Source: Microbacterium lacus (GTDB lineage Bacteria; Actinomycetota; Actinomycetes; Actinomycetales; Microbacteriaceae). Taken from it: a stretch of 64,000 nucleotides of DNA. The notes under the pieces are model-generated. The model saw only the letters and a program-made list of their open reading frames with translations, was not told the origin of the DNA and did no database searches. Shown here piece after piece: positions 31,313 to 40,160 of the stretch. The DNA is taken from positions 1,550,001 to 1,614,000 of the forward strand of contig NZ_BAAAPK010000001.1 in the NCBI RefSeq assembly GCF_039531105.1, given 5' to 3'. Within the stretch, counting starts at the first letter, position 1, and each line of letters begins with the position of its first letter. Made by a program: the position numbers and the translations under genes.

Positions 31313-33097
31313 ATGACCACGAGAAGCACGCGCAGTCCTCGTCGGCGCACCGTGGTCGCTCTGGCCGTCGTCCTGGCCGTTCTCTCCGGATTCATCGTGC
31401 GACTGGTCGACATCCAGATCGTCAACGCGGACGACCACATCGCCGATTCGATGCAGGTCGCCCTCGGCGCCTCGCGGACGCTCTACGGCACTCGCGGCGA
31501 GATCGTCGACGAGACCGGGCAGACACTGGCCGGCAGCATCCTCCTCTACGACGGCGTCCTGGACCCCAAGAACGCCGGCCCGATCACCCGGGCGGACGAG
31601 GACGGCACGCGGAAGGTCGTGTCGTGGCCGGCCGTCGCCGCCGAGATCGGGGCCGTGACCGGCCAGACCGGCGCCGAGGTCGAGAAGATCGTCGCCGACG
31701 CCCTCGCCGAGAACCCGGACTCCCAGTTCGCCTACCTCAAGCGCGGTCTCACGACCGAGCAGTATCGCGCCCTGGTGGACATCGGCGCGCCGTTCCTGAC
31801 CTTCGACTCCCACCCGGCGCGGACCTACCCCGACGGCGCCGTCGCCGGGAACCTGGTCGGATTCATGAGCGTGGACAGCGAGCCGCTCGCCGGAATCGAG
31901 CAGAGCGCGAACGACTGCCTTCAAGCCAGCAACGGCTCGCTCACCTTCCAGAAGGGCAAGGACGGCGTCGTCATCCCCGGTACCGAGGTGGAGACCCCTG
32001 CCGTCAACGGCGGCACGCTGCAGCTGACGATCAACCGCGACCTGCAGTGGTACCTGCAGCAGCTCATCGGCGAACAGGTGCAGGACATGGGAGCCAAGCG
32101 CGGCACGATCACCGTGGTGGAGGTGGAGACGGGGAAGGTGCGTGCGGCGGCGGAGTATCCGTCCGTCGACCCGAACGATCCGGCCGCCGCGCCGACCGAA
32201 GATCGTCGCAGCCACATCTTCACCGACACGTTCGAGCCCGGCTCGACGTTCAAGGCGCTGACCGGAGCGACCGTGCTCGATGCGGGCGGGCAGGATCTGT
32301 CGTCCACCGTGGTCGCGTCGAGCACCGAGACGTTCCCGAACGGAGCCCGGGTCCGCGACGCCTTCCAGCACGAGCCGTACCTGTACACGCTCGCGGGAGT
32401 GCTCATCGACTCCTCGAACGCGGGCATCTCCAAGTTCAGCGAGCGGGTCAGCCCGCAGACGCGCTTCGATTACCTGCAGAAGTTCGGCATCGGCTCGGGC
32501 AGCGCGGTCGGCTTCCAGGGTGAGGAGCAGGGGCTGCTCTACCCCGTGGCGCAGTGGGACAACCAGCAGCTGTACAACACGTCCTTCGGGCAGGGCGTCA
32601 CGACGACGGTGCCCGAGCTGGTCGGAGCGTACGACGCGATCGCCAACGACGGGACGCGCATGCCGCTGTCGATCGTCGAGTCGTGCACGAAGGCCGACGG
32701 CACCGTCGTGACGCCGGACCTCCCCGAACCCGTCCAGGTGATCAGCGCCCAGACCTCTGCCGAGATGCGGGAGATCCTCGAGAACGTCGCGATGCAGGCG
32801 AGCTACGCGAAGCAGGTCGAGGTCCCGGGCTACCGGATCGCGACGAAGACCGGAACGGGTGAGAAATCCGACGGCAGCGGCGGCTACAAAGCCGGGGTCT
32901 ACTTCACCACCATGATCGGATTCGCGCCCGCGGACGATCCCAAGTACCTCGTCGCCGTGACTCTCGACGAGCCCACTACGGTAACCTCGTCTTCGGCCAA
33001 TGCGCCGGCGTTCCAGAAGGCGATGACCCAGGTCCTCAAGACCTACCGGGTCATGCCCGCGACGACGGCGCCGACGCTGCTCCCGAAGTTCGGCTGA
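31313..33097 (+). CDS. ftsI: Septal penicillin-binding protein 2 family transpeptidase
   Basis: A 594-residue class B PBP, 4 nt after the ftsL-like stop. One N-terminal membrane anchor (VVALAVVLAVLSGFIVRLVD) is followed by the dimerisation domain with RGEIVDETGQTLA. The transpeptidase has all three active-site motifs: STFK (Ser311, Lys314), SSN (Ser367-Asn369) and KTG (512-514). It cross-links peptidoglycan at the septum together with FtsW. No C-terminal PASTA domain is present. The next gene is murF; murE, which usually follows ftsI, is missing here. Confidence 0.95.
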   Translation: MTTRSTRSPRRRTVVALAVVLAVLSGFIVRLVDIQIVNADDHIADSMQVALGASRTLYGTRGEIVDETGQTLAGSILLYDGVLDPKNAGPITRADEDGTRKVVSWPAVAAEIGAVTGQTGAEVEKIVADALAENPDSQFAYLKRGLTTEQYRALVDIGAPFLTFDSHPARTYPDGAVAGNLVGFMSVDSEPLAGIEQSANDCLQASNGSLTFQKGKDGVVIPGTEVETPAVNGGTLQLTINRDLQWYLQQLIGEQVQDMGAKRGTITVVEVETGKVRAAAEYPSVDPNDPAAAPTEDRRSHIFTDTFEPGSTFKALTGATVLDAGGQDLSSTVVASSTETFPNGARVRDAFQHEPYLYTLAGVLIDSSNAGISKFSERVSPQTRFDYLQKFGIGSGSAVGFQGEEQGLLYPVAQWDNQQLYNTSFGQGVTTTVPELVGAYDAIANDGTRMPLSIVESCTKADGTVVTPDLPEPVQVISAQTSAEMREILENVAMQASYAKQVEVPGYRIATKTGTGEKSDGSGGYKAGVYFTTMIGFAPADDPKYLVAVTLDEPTTVTSSSANAPAFQKAMTQVLKTYRVMPATTAPTLLPKFG

Positions 33098-33141
33098 TCC
33101 CTGCCGATGTCGGCACAGCGCCCCATCCGGCCGGAGAACCC

Positions 33142-34554
33142 ATGATCTCGCTCACGCTCACCCGACTGTCCGACGTCCTCCACGGAGAACTCCATCTCGG
33201 CCCCGACGCGGCTCCCGGCGACCGCGTCGACGGCCTCGTGGACACCGACTCGCGGCTCATCGAGCCGGGCGGCATCTTCGTCGCGAAGCCGGGTGAAGTC
33301 ACCGACGGACACGTGTTCGTCGACGCCGCCGTCGAGCGTGGCGCCGCTGTCGCGATCGTCGAGCGCCTCGTGCCGGCCGAGATCACCCAGATCGTCGTCG
33401 CCGACGCCGTCACCGCCCTCGCCGACCTCGCGCGCGCGGTCGTGGGGACCGTTCGGGATGCCGGGCGGCTGCGCATCGTCGGCATCACGGGTTCGAACGG
33501 CAAGACCACGACCAAGAACCTGCTCGCCCGCATCCTCGAAGACGAAGGCGAGACGGTCGCCCCGCGCGCCTCGTTCAACAACGAGGTCGGCGCGCCGCTC
33601 ACGATGCTGCGCGTCACCGAGGACACCCGCTATCTCGTGAGCGAGTTCGGCGCGAGCGGACCGGGCGCGATCGCGCGTCTCGCCGGGCTCGTCGAACCCG
33701 ACATGGGCGTCGTGCTGATGGTCGGTCTCGCCCATGCGGGGGGATTCGGCGGCATCGAGGGCACCTTCCGAGCAAAGTCCGAACTCGTCCGAGCCCTTCG
33801 CCCCGGTGGCGTGGCCGTGCTGAACGTCGACGATCCGCGCGTGGCGGCGATGGCGCCCATCGCGCACGAGCGCGGCGTCTCCGTCCGCTGGTTCGGCCGC
33901 GGCGAAGACGCCGAGGTCCGAGCCGATGACGTCGAGGTCACCGCCGACGGCACGCGCTGCACCGTGACCGCAGGAGGACGGACCGCGAGACTGCACCTGC
34001 GGGTGCTCGGCGAGCACCACGTCATGAACGCCCTCGCCGCGATCGCCGCAGCCACCGAGCTCGGGGTGGCGCTGGACGCGTGCGTGGAGCGCCTCCAGAC
34101 CGTCGAGCTCGCTGAGCGCTGGCGCATGCAGCCCCTCGGATCGGATCGGGTGCGGATCATCAACGATGCGTACAACGCGAGTCCCGACTCGATGGCGGCA
34201 GCGCTGCGCACACTCGCTCAGATCACGGGTCCCGGCGAGCGCACCGTCGCGGTTCTGGGATCCATGAGCGAGCTCGGCGAGTACGCGGACGAAGAGCACG
34301 ACCGTGTGGGCCTGCTGGCCGTGCGGCTCGGCATCCAGCGCATCGTCGTGATCGGGCAGGCCGCCCGCCGGATGTATCTGGAAGCCGTGGCGCAAGGCTC
34401 GTGGGACGCCGAGGCGGTGTTCTTCGCGACGGACGACGAAGCCTACGAGTATCTGATGGGCGAGCTGCGCGACGGCGATCGCGTATTGGTGAAGTCTTCG
34501 AACTCGGCGGGTCTGCGGTTCCTGGGCGATCGTCTGGGAGAATCCTTCTCGTGA
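33142..34554 (+). CDS. murF: UDP-N-acetylmuramoyl-tripeptide--D-alanyl-D-alanine ligase
   Basis: A 470-residue Mur ligase that adds D-Ala-D-Ala to the UDP-MurNAc tripeptide. The N-terminal domain contains VDGLVDTDSRLIEPGGIFVA, typical of MurE/MurF. The ATP loop is GITGSNGKTTTKNLLARIL, then SFNNEVGAPLTML, a MurF signature, and the C-terminal domain has INDAYNASPDSMAAALRTL and VLGSMSELGEY. These MurF-specific blocks exclude it being a misplaced MurE. Its GTGA end overlaps mraY by 4 nt. Confidence 0.95.
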   Translation: MISLTLTRLSDVLHGELHLGPDAAPGDRVDGLVDTDSRLIEPGGIFVAKPGEVTDGHVFVDAAVERGAAVAIVERLVPAEITQIVVADAVTALADLARAVVGTVRDAGRLRIVGITGSNGKTTTKNLLARILEDEGETVAPRASFNNEVGAPLTMLRVTEDTRYLVSEFGASGPGAIARLAGLVEPDMGVVLMVGLAHAGGFGGIEGTFRAKSELVRALRPGGVAVLNVDDPRVAAMAPIAHERGVSVRWFGRGEDAEVRADDVEVTADGTRCTVTAGGRTARLHLRVLGEHHVMNALAAIAAATELGVALDACVERLQTVELAERWRMQPLGSDRVRIINDAYNASPDSMAAALRTLAQITGPGERTVAVLGSMSELGEYADEEHDRVGLLAVRLGIQRIVVIGQAARRMYLEAVAQGSWDAEAVFFATDDEAYEYLMGELRDGDRVLVKSSNSAGLRFLGDRLGESFS

Positions 34555-35663
34555 GATCACTCCTGACGGCAGCGGCGATCTCGCTGGCATTCACGCTTTT
34601 CCTCACCCCCGTCTTCCTGCGGCTGTTCCGCAAATGGGGCTGGGGTCAGGTGATCCGCACCCCGGAGAACGTGCACAATCCCAGTCACGGCGAGAAGCGC
34701 GGTGTGCCGACCATGGGCGGCACGATCTTCATCGTCGGCACGATCGTGGGCTATCTGGTCGGCGCGTACAGCGGTAACAATCCGCCCACGATCTCGGGCT
34801 GGCTCGTCGTCTGGATGATGGTCGGCTTCGGGGCGGTCGGCTTCATCGACGACTTCATGAAAGTACGCCGCCAGCGCAGCCTCGGGCTGACGGGGTGGCG
34901 CAAGATCGTCGGTCAGATTCTGGTGGCCGTGCCGTTCGGCATCGTGGCGCTGAACTTCCCGAACGCCTGGAACCAGACGCCGGCCTCGGCGTACGTGTCG
35001 TTCTTCCGGGATATCCCGATGCTGTCCTTCATGGCCCTCGGCCCGATCATCGGGTGGCTCCTGTACCTCGCGTGGACGACATTCATCGGCGTCGCCTACT
35101 CGAACAGCGTCAACGTCACCGACGGGCTGGACGGCCTCGCCGCGGGCGCCGGCGTCTTCGTGGTCGGGGCGTTCTCGCTCATCGCCTTCTGGCAGTTCAA
35201 CCAGTCCTGCAGCGGGGGAGCGATCCTCTCCGACGGGGTGGCCGGCGCCTGCTACGCCACGAGGGACCCGTTCGATCTCGCGATCGTCTCAGCGGCGTTC
35301 ATCGGAGCCCTCGTCGGGTTCCTGTGGTGGAACGCACCGAAGGCGCAGGTGTTCATGGGCGACGTCGGATCGATGGCGATCGGCGGCGTCATCGCGGCCA
35401 TGGCGATCCTCACCCGCACCGAGCTGCTGTCCGTCCTGATCGCCGGCGTCTTCGTGATCGGCCCGGGCTCGGTCATCCTGCAGCGGGCCTACTTCAAGCT
35501 GACGCGCGGCAAGCGCCTCTTCCTGATGAGCCCCTTCCACCACCATCTCGAGATGCGTGGCTGGTCCGAGATCACGATCGTCGTCCGCATGTGGATCATC
35601 GCGGGGCTCCTCGCCGTCTCGGGCATCGGCTTCTTCTACGTCGAGTGGCTCTCGCAGACATGA
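34551..35663 (+). CDS. mraY: Phospho-N-acetylmuramoyl-pentapeptide transferase
   Basis: A 370-residue polytopic membrane enzyme that makes lipid I from UDP-MurNAc-pentapeptide and undecaprenyl phosphate. About ten transmembrane segments are visible. Key motifs are KRGVPTMGGTIFI, the DD pair in GFIDDFMKVRRQRSLGLTG, NSVNVTDGLDGLAAG, FMGDVGSMAIGG and MSPFHHHLEMRGWSE, the HHH loop. It starts with GTG 34551, overlapping the murF stop, and ends overlapping murD. Both overlaps imply coupled translation. Confidence 0.96.
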   Translation: MRSLLTAAAISLAFTLFLTPVFLRLFRKWGWGQVIRTPENVHNPSHGEKRGVPTMGGTIFIVGTIVGYLVGAYSGNNPPTISGWLVVWMMVGFGAVGFIDDFMKVRRQRSLGLTGWRKIVGQILVAVPFGIVALNFPNAWNQTPASAYVSFFRDIPMLSFMALGPIIGWLLYLAWTTFIGVAYSNSVNVTDGLDGLAAGAGVFVVGAFSLIAFWQFNQSCSGGAILSDGVAGACYATRDPFDLAIVSAAFIGALVGFLWWNAPKAQVFMGDVGSMAIGGVIAAMAILTRTELLSVLIAGVFVIGPGSVILQRAYFKLTRGKRLFLMSPFHHHLEMRGWSEITIVVRMWIIAGLLAVSGIGFFYVEWLSQT

Positions 35664-37213
35664 GCGCCGCGCGTCTGGACGGGCTGTACAGCTGGCACGC
35701 GGACTGGCGAGGAGTGAAGGTCGCGGTCCTGGGACTGTCGGTCACAGGATTCTCGGTCGCCGACACGCTCGCCGAACTCGGCGCCGACGTGGTCGTGTTC
35801 TCCGAGTCGGCCGACCCCGAGTACGAGACCCTGCTGCCGGTGATCGGCGTCCGCGCGCACGTCGGCGCCCTGTCCTCGCCCCCGGTCGAGCTCGTCGACT
35901 TCGCCCCGGACGTCGTGATCGCCTCGCCCGGGTTCTCGCCCGCGCACCCGGTCATCGTCTGGGCGAGGGATGCCGGCATCGCGGTGTGGGGCGACATCGA
36001 GCTCGCGTGGCGCGTGCGCGACAAGGTCGTGCGCGCCGACGGCACCCCCGCCGACTGGGTGGTGATCACCGGGACGAACGGCAAGACGACCACGACGCGG
36101 CTCACCGCGACGATGCTCGTCGAGGGCGGCTTGCGCGCCGCGCCCGTCGGCAACATCGGCACTCCTGTGCTGGATGCCGTCCGCGATCCGGAGGGGTTCG
36201 ACGTGCTCGTCGTCGAACTCTCCAGCCACCAGCTCTGGTATCTCGGGCTGCAGAGCGGACCGCACCCCGTTTCGCCCCACTCGGCCGTCTGCCTGAACCT
36301 CGCCGACGACCACCTCGAGTGGCACGGGTCCTTCCAGGCCTACCGCGACGCCAAGGCGCACGTGTACGACAACACCCGGGTGGCGTGCGTGTACAACAAG
36401 GCCGATGTGGCGACGCGGGAGATGGTGGAGGACGCCGAGGTGGTCGAGGGCGCCCGCGCGATCGGCTTCGACCTGGGCGTGCCCGGCCCGAGCGATCTGG
36501 GCGTGGTGGACGGCATCCTGGTCGACCGCGCATTCCTGGAGGACCGTCGTACGAGCGCCCTGGAACTCACGACCGTCGCCGATCTCGCCGAGCGAGGCCT
36601 GTCCGCGCCGCACATCGTCGCGAACATCCTTGCCGCGAGTGCACTCGCCCGATCGCTCGAGGTGACCCCGGCAGCCATCCGGGACGCTCTGCAGGGCTTC
36701 ACGCTGGACCCGCACCGCATCGAGGTCGTCGCCGTCTCGGGGGGGATCACCTGGATCGACGACTCGAAGGCGACGAATCCGCACGCGGCGGCATCCTCTC
36801 TCGCCGCCTACCCCGGCGCCGTGTGGGTCGTCGGCGGACTGCTGAAGGGTGTCGACATCTCCGAACTCGTGGCATCACGGGGGACCACCGCGAAGGCGGC
36901 GATCGTGATCGGCGCCGACCGCGAACCCGTGCTCGCGGCTTTCTCGCGACACGCGCCGGGGGTCCCGGTGTTCGCCGTGGAGGCCGATGAGACTGAAGAG
37001 GTCATGGCACGGGTCGTCGAACTGGCCTCCCTGGTCGCGCGTGACGGTGACGTGGTCCTCCTCGCCCCCGCCGCCGCTTCCTTCGATCAGTTCGCCTCCT
37101 ACGCCGACCGTGGGCGGCGGTTCGCCGCCGCGGTGCGAGAGCACACAGCGAGGGAGTCCGGTGGCGAGTACGACGCAGGCACCACCGGCAACCCGTCCGC
37201 CGACTCCGACTGA
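35660..37213 (+). CDS. murD: UDP-N-acetylmuramoylalanine--D-glutamate ligase
   Basis: A 517-residue cytoplasmic Mur ligase adding D-Glu to UDP-MurNAc-L-Ala. The N-terminal Rossmann part has VAVLGLSVTGFSVADTLAELG and IASPGFSP. The ATP site is VITGTNGKTTTTRLTATML, followed by VELSSHQL and NLADDHLEWHG. The C-terminal part has WIDDSKATNPHAAASSL and LLAPAAASFDQFASYADRG, diagnostic of MurD. The last 53 nt overlap the start of ftsW in another frame, giving a Gly/Asp-rich tail (GGEYDAGTTGNPSADSD). Confidence 0.95.
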   Translation: MSAARLDGLYSWHADWRGVKVAVLGLSVTGFSVADTLAELGADVVVFSESADPEYETLLPVIGVRAHVGALSSPPVELVDFAPDVVIASPGFSPAHPVIVWARDAGIAVWGDIELAWRVRDKVVRADGTPADWVVITGTNGKTTTTRLTATMLVEGGLRAAPVGNIGTPVLDAVRDPEGFDVLVVELSSHQLWYLGLQSGPHPVSPHSAVCLNLADDHLEWHGSFQAYRDAKAHVYDNTRVACVYNKADVATREMVEDAEVVEGARAIGFDLGVPGPSDLGVVDGILVDRAFLEDRRTSALELTTVADLAERGLSAPHIVANILAASALARSLEVTPAAIRDALQGFTLDPHRIEVVAVSGGITWIDDSKATNPHAAASSLAAYPGAVWVVGGLLKGVDISELVASRGTTAKAAIVIGADREPVLAAFSRHAPGVPVFAVEADETEEVMARVVELASLVARDGDVVLLAPAAASFDQFASYADRGRRFAAAVREHTARESGGEYDAGTTGNPSADSD

Positions 37214-38441
37214 CGAGCCTTCGCGCAGCGGTCTCGCCGCACGCGTATTCCTCGGGCGCGTCTTCGCGCCCGTGCCGAGCGAGTTCCTGCTGATCGCCTC
37301 CACGGCGCTCCTGCTCACCGGATTCGGGCTCGTGATGGTGCTGTCGGCCACGTCCGCCACCGCAACGGCTGCGGGGGAGCCGCCCTATGAGGCGGTCATC
37401 AAGCAGGCCGTGTTCGCCGTGATCGGCATCCCGCTCATGTTCGTCGCGAGCCGCATGCCCGTGCGGTTCTGGAAGCGCATCGCGTGGCCGGCCCTCATCG
37501 GGGCCGTCCTGTTCCAGCTGCTGGTCTTCGTCCCGGGTCTCGGTGTGGAGGCCAACGGAAACCGGAACTGGGTGCAGATCGCCGGTCTGCAGTTCCAGCC
37601 CGCCGAGTTCCTCAAGATCACGCTCGCACTGTGGATCGGCTACGTGCTCTTCCGCAAGCAGACGCTGCTGGGGTTGTGGCGTCACGTCTTCATCCCGCTC
37701 GTACCGATGTCGATCCTCGTGATCGCCACGGTGATGGCGGGGCACGACATGGGCACCGCGATGATCCTCGCGCTCGTCGTCCTCGGCGCGCTGTTCTTCT
37801 CCGGCGTGAAGCTGCGGATCTTCATCCTCCCGCTCATCGGCGCGGCGATCGGAGCATTCCTGTTCGCGGTCAACAGCCCCGACCGCATGCGCCGCATCCT
37901 GAGCTTCTTGAATCCGAACTGCCTCGCGGACTACTTCAACGACTGCTACCAGCCGCTGCACGGCATCTGGGGGCTGGCCGGCGGCGGCCTGTTCGGGCTC
38001 GGCCTGGGCAATTCGAAGGAGAAGTACGACTGGCTGCCCGCGGCGGCGAACGACTACATCTTCGCGATCGTCGGCGAGGAGCTGGGACTCATCGGCTGCG
38101 CGGTGGTCCTCGCGCTTTTCGCCCTGTTCGCGATCGGCGCCTTCCACGTGATCCGCAAGACCGACGACCCGTTCGTGCGGATCGTCTCCGGCGCGATCAC
38201 GGCGTGGATCGTCGGCCAGGCGCTCATCAACATCGGCGTGGTGCTGAGGGTGTTCCCGGTGCTCGGTGTGCCGCTGCCGTTCATGTCGCAGGGCGGTACG
38301 TCTCTGCTGTCCGTCCTCCTCGCCTCCGGGGTTCTTCTGGCGTTCGCGCGCACGCTGCCCGAAGCGGAGGCCAAGCGCCGCGCCGCGATCCAGCAGGCGG
38401 CCATCCGGCGCGAACGCGCGGCGGCGCGCGCCGGACGCTGA
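37161..38441 (+). CDS. ftsW: Lipid II polymerase/flippase FtsW (SEDS family)
   Basis: About 426 residues with ten predicted transmembrane segments. GTG 37161 has GCGAGGGAG upstream and lies 53 nt inside murD. Motifs include FGLVMVLSATSA, NRNWVQIAGLQFQPAEFLKI, PDMG-like HDMGTAMIL, the region GIWGLAGGGLFGLGLGNSKEKYDWLPAAANDYIFAIVGEELG and PLPFMSQGGTSLL. SEDS proteins polymerise septal glycan strands with FtsI. The GGGLFGLG...KYDWLP block separates FtsW/RodA from other families. The N-terminal 25 residues are Pro/Thr-rich and cytoplasmic. Confidence 0.94.
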   Translation: MASTTQAPPATRPPTPTDEPSRSGLAARVFLGRVFAPVPSEFLLIASTALLLTGFGLVMVLSATSATATAAGEPPYEAVIKQAVFAVIGIPLMFVASRMPVRFWKRIAWPALIGAVLFQLLVFVPGLGVEANGNRNWVQIAGLQFQPAEFLKITLALWIGYVLFRKQTLLGLWRHVFIPLVPMSILVIATVMAGHDMGTAMILALVVLGALFFSGVKLRIFILPLIGAAIGAFLFAVNSPDRMRRILSFLNPNCLADYFNDCYQPLHGIWGLAGGGLFGLGLGNSKEKYDWLPAAANDYIFAIVGEELGLIGCAVVLALFALFAIGAFHVIRKTDDPFVRIVSGAITAWIVGQALINIGVVLRVFPVLGVPLPFMSQGGTSLLSVLLASGVLLAFARTLPEAEAKRRAAIQQAAIRRERAAARAGR

Positions 38442-38585
38442 TCTTCGCCGGTCGGCACCGCAACAGGAGCTTCGGCTGACACAGGTCTTTCCCGCCTCGG
38501 TTCTTCCTGCGCTTCCCGAAACACCTCTTCTCGTGCCGCACGGGGTCCCGCAGGCCGGGGTTCGAGGGTCGCGCGGGCCGCGGGT

Positions 38586-38591
38586 TAAGGT
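38586..38591 (+). promoter_or_regulatory. -10 element for murG (leaderless)
   Basis: TAAGGT, ending 6 nt before the GTG at 38598, in the 156-bp gap after ftsW. It shows that murG has its own promoter inside the dcw cluster. Confidence 0.5.
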
Positions 38592-38597
38592 CGGTAG

Positions 38598-39677
38598 GTG
38601 ACGACCTATCTTCTCGCCGGCGGCGGCACCGCCGGTCACGTCAACCCGCTGCTTGCGGTCGCCGACGCGCTCCGCGCCCGCGAGCCGGAGGCGGAGATCC
38701 TCGTCCTCGGCACGCGGGAAGGTCTCGAGGCACGACTGGTGCCCGAGCGCGGCTATGAGCTGCTCTTCGTCGACAAGGTGCCGTTCCCGCGTCGACCCGA
38801 TCGCGCGGCCGCCGCCTTCCCCGCGCGCCTGCGGCGTGCGATCGCGCAGGTGCGCACCCACATCCGCGATCGCGGCGTCGAGGTCGTGGTCGGGTTCGGC
38901 GGCTACGCAGCGGCCCCCGCCTACCTCGCCGCCCGCCGCGCGCGGATTCCCGTCGTCGTACACGAGGCCAACGCGAAGCCAGGAATGGCCAATGCGCTCG
39001 GCGCGCGGCGCGCCGCGGCCGTCGGGGTTGCGTTCGAGGGGACCCCGATCAGGGGCGGGCGTGTCGTCGGGATGCCGTTGCGCCGTGAGATCGTCGACCT
39101 CGACCGGGCGGCCCGGCGGGCGGATGCCGCGGCGTACTTCGGACTGGACGCCGACCGGCCGACGCTGCTCGTCTTCGGCGGCTCCCTCGGCGCGCAGCGG
39201 CTGAACGAGGCGTTCGCGGATGCGTGGCGGGACGTCCTGGACGCCGGCTGGCAGCTCGTGCACGTCACGGGGGAGCGGTCCGAGCTGACCGACCCCGGTG
39301 CACCCGGTTACGCGGTGCGGCGTTACGTCGACCGGATGGACCTGGCGTTCGCGCTGTGCGACCTCATCGTCTCGCGCGCCGGCGCCGCGACGGTGAGCGA
39401 GATCAGCGCGCTCGGCATCCCCGCGGTCTACGTCCCGTATGCGGTCGGCAACGGCGAGCAGGCGCTCAATGCGGCGAGCGCCGTGCGCGCGGGTGCAGCC
39501 GTGCTGATTCCGGATGCCGAGTTCACCGGTGACCGCATCAGATCCGAGGTCGTGCCTCTCCTGGCCGACGAAACCCGACGCGAGGCGATGACGCGGGCTG
39601 CGGCATCCGTCGGCACGCGCAACGGCACCGAGAACGTCATCGCGATGATCGACGCCGCGCTCGGGAGGGTCGCATGA
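38598..39677 (+). CDS. murG: UDP-N-acetylglucosamine--undecaprenyl-pyrophosphoryl-MurNAc-pentapeptide GlcNAc transferase
   Basis: A 359-residue GT28 glycosyltransferase converting lipid I to lipid II at the inner face of the membrane. The N-terminal YLLAGGGTAGHVNPLLAVAD contains the G-loop. VVGFGGYAAAPAYLAARR and VVHEANAKPGMAN follow. The donor-site LLVFGGSLGAQRLNEAF and the C-terminal SRAGAATVSEISALGIPAVYVPY are complete. GTG 38598 is six nt from a TAAGGT hexamer. Its stop overlaps the following lipoprotein start (ATGA). Confidence 0.95.
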   Translation: MTTYLLAGGGTAGHVNPLLAVADALRAREPEAEILVLGTREGLEARLVPERGYELLFVDKVPFPRRPDRAAAAFPARLRRAIAQVRTHIRDRGVEVVVGFGGYAAAPAYLAARRARIPVVVHEANAKPGMANALGARRAAAVGVAFEGTPIRGGRVVGMPLRREIVDLDRAARRADAAAYFGLDADRPTLLVFGGSLGAQRLNEAFADAWRDVLDAGWQLVHVTGERSELTDPGAPGYAVRRYVDRMDLAFALCDLIVSRAGAATVSEISALGIPAVYVPYAVGNGEQALNAASAVRAGAAVLIPDAEFTGDRIRSEVVPLLADETRREAMTRAAASVGTRNGTENVIAMIDAALGRVA

Positions 39678-40081
39678 CGGCCCGGCTCGTGGCGGCCGCC
39701 GCTCTGACAGGTGCGCTGGTCGCTCTCCTGTCCGGGTGCGCGCAGGGTCCGGCGACGCCGGCGCCGACCCCGACGCAGTTCACGGATCGCGCGGTGCTGC
39801 CCTCCTGCGGCGAGGTGGAGCTGGGCCAGGGCGACGAGATCCCCGCCGAGAACCTCACCTGCCTGCAGGATGCCGCGGACGAGGGGGCGGAGCTCGCGGT
39901 CACGCGCCCGACCACGGAGGGCGATCCCGTCACGGAGTACTACCGCGTGCTTCCCGGGGGCGGCTGGGAGGCCTACATCGACGGAAGCCAGGACAGCAAC
40001 GGCGGCATCTGGTGGTTCACGCCGTGTCCCGAGGCGAAGACGCTCGAAGACCTGGCGACCTGCCAGGGTGGGCCGCTCTGA
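39674..40081 (+). CDS. Small lipoprotein of unknown function between murG and murC
   Basis: A 135-residue protein whose ATG overlaps the murG stop. The N-terminus is a lipoprotein signal (MTARLVAAAALTGALVALLSGCAQ) with the lipobox LSGC, lipidated Cys23. A Pro/Thr linker (PATPAPTPTQFTD) follows. The folded part contains four more cysteines that could pair: PSCGEVELG, ENLTCLQD, FTPCPEAK and ATCQGG. No catalytic motif is recognisable. Its translation is coupled to murG, so it may help lipid II use or cell-wall assembly outside the membrane, but this is inferred from position alone. murG and murC are commonly adjacent in actinomycetes, so it is an unusual insertion. Confidence 0.8.
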   Translation: MTARLVAAAALTGALVALLSGCAQGPATPAPTPTQFTDRAVLPSCGEVELGQGDEIPAENLTCLQDAADEGAELAVTRPTTEGDPVTEYYRVLPGGGWEAYIDGSQDSNGGIWWFTPCPEAKTLEDLATCQGGPL

Positions 40082-40145
40082 GGCGGTGACTTCTCGGGAT
40101 CCGCACCGCACGGGGTGCCGGGGCGGGCTCCCAGACGCGCCGACC

Positions 40146-40151
40146 TAGGAT
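40146..40151 (+). promoter_or_regulatory. -10 element for murC (leaderless)
   Basis: TAGGAT, ending 9 nt before the ATG at 40161. No ribosome site is seen. Confidence 0.5.
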
Positions 40152-40160
40152 TGTCGGGTC

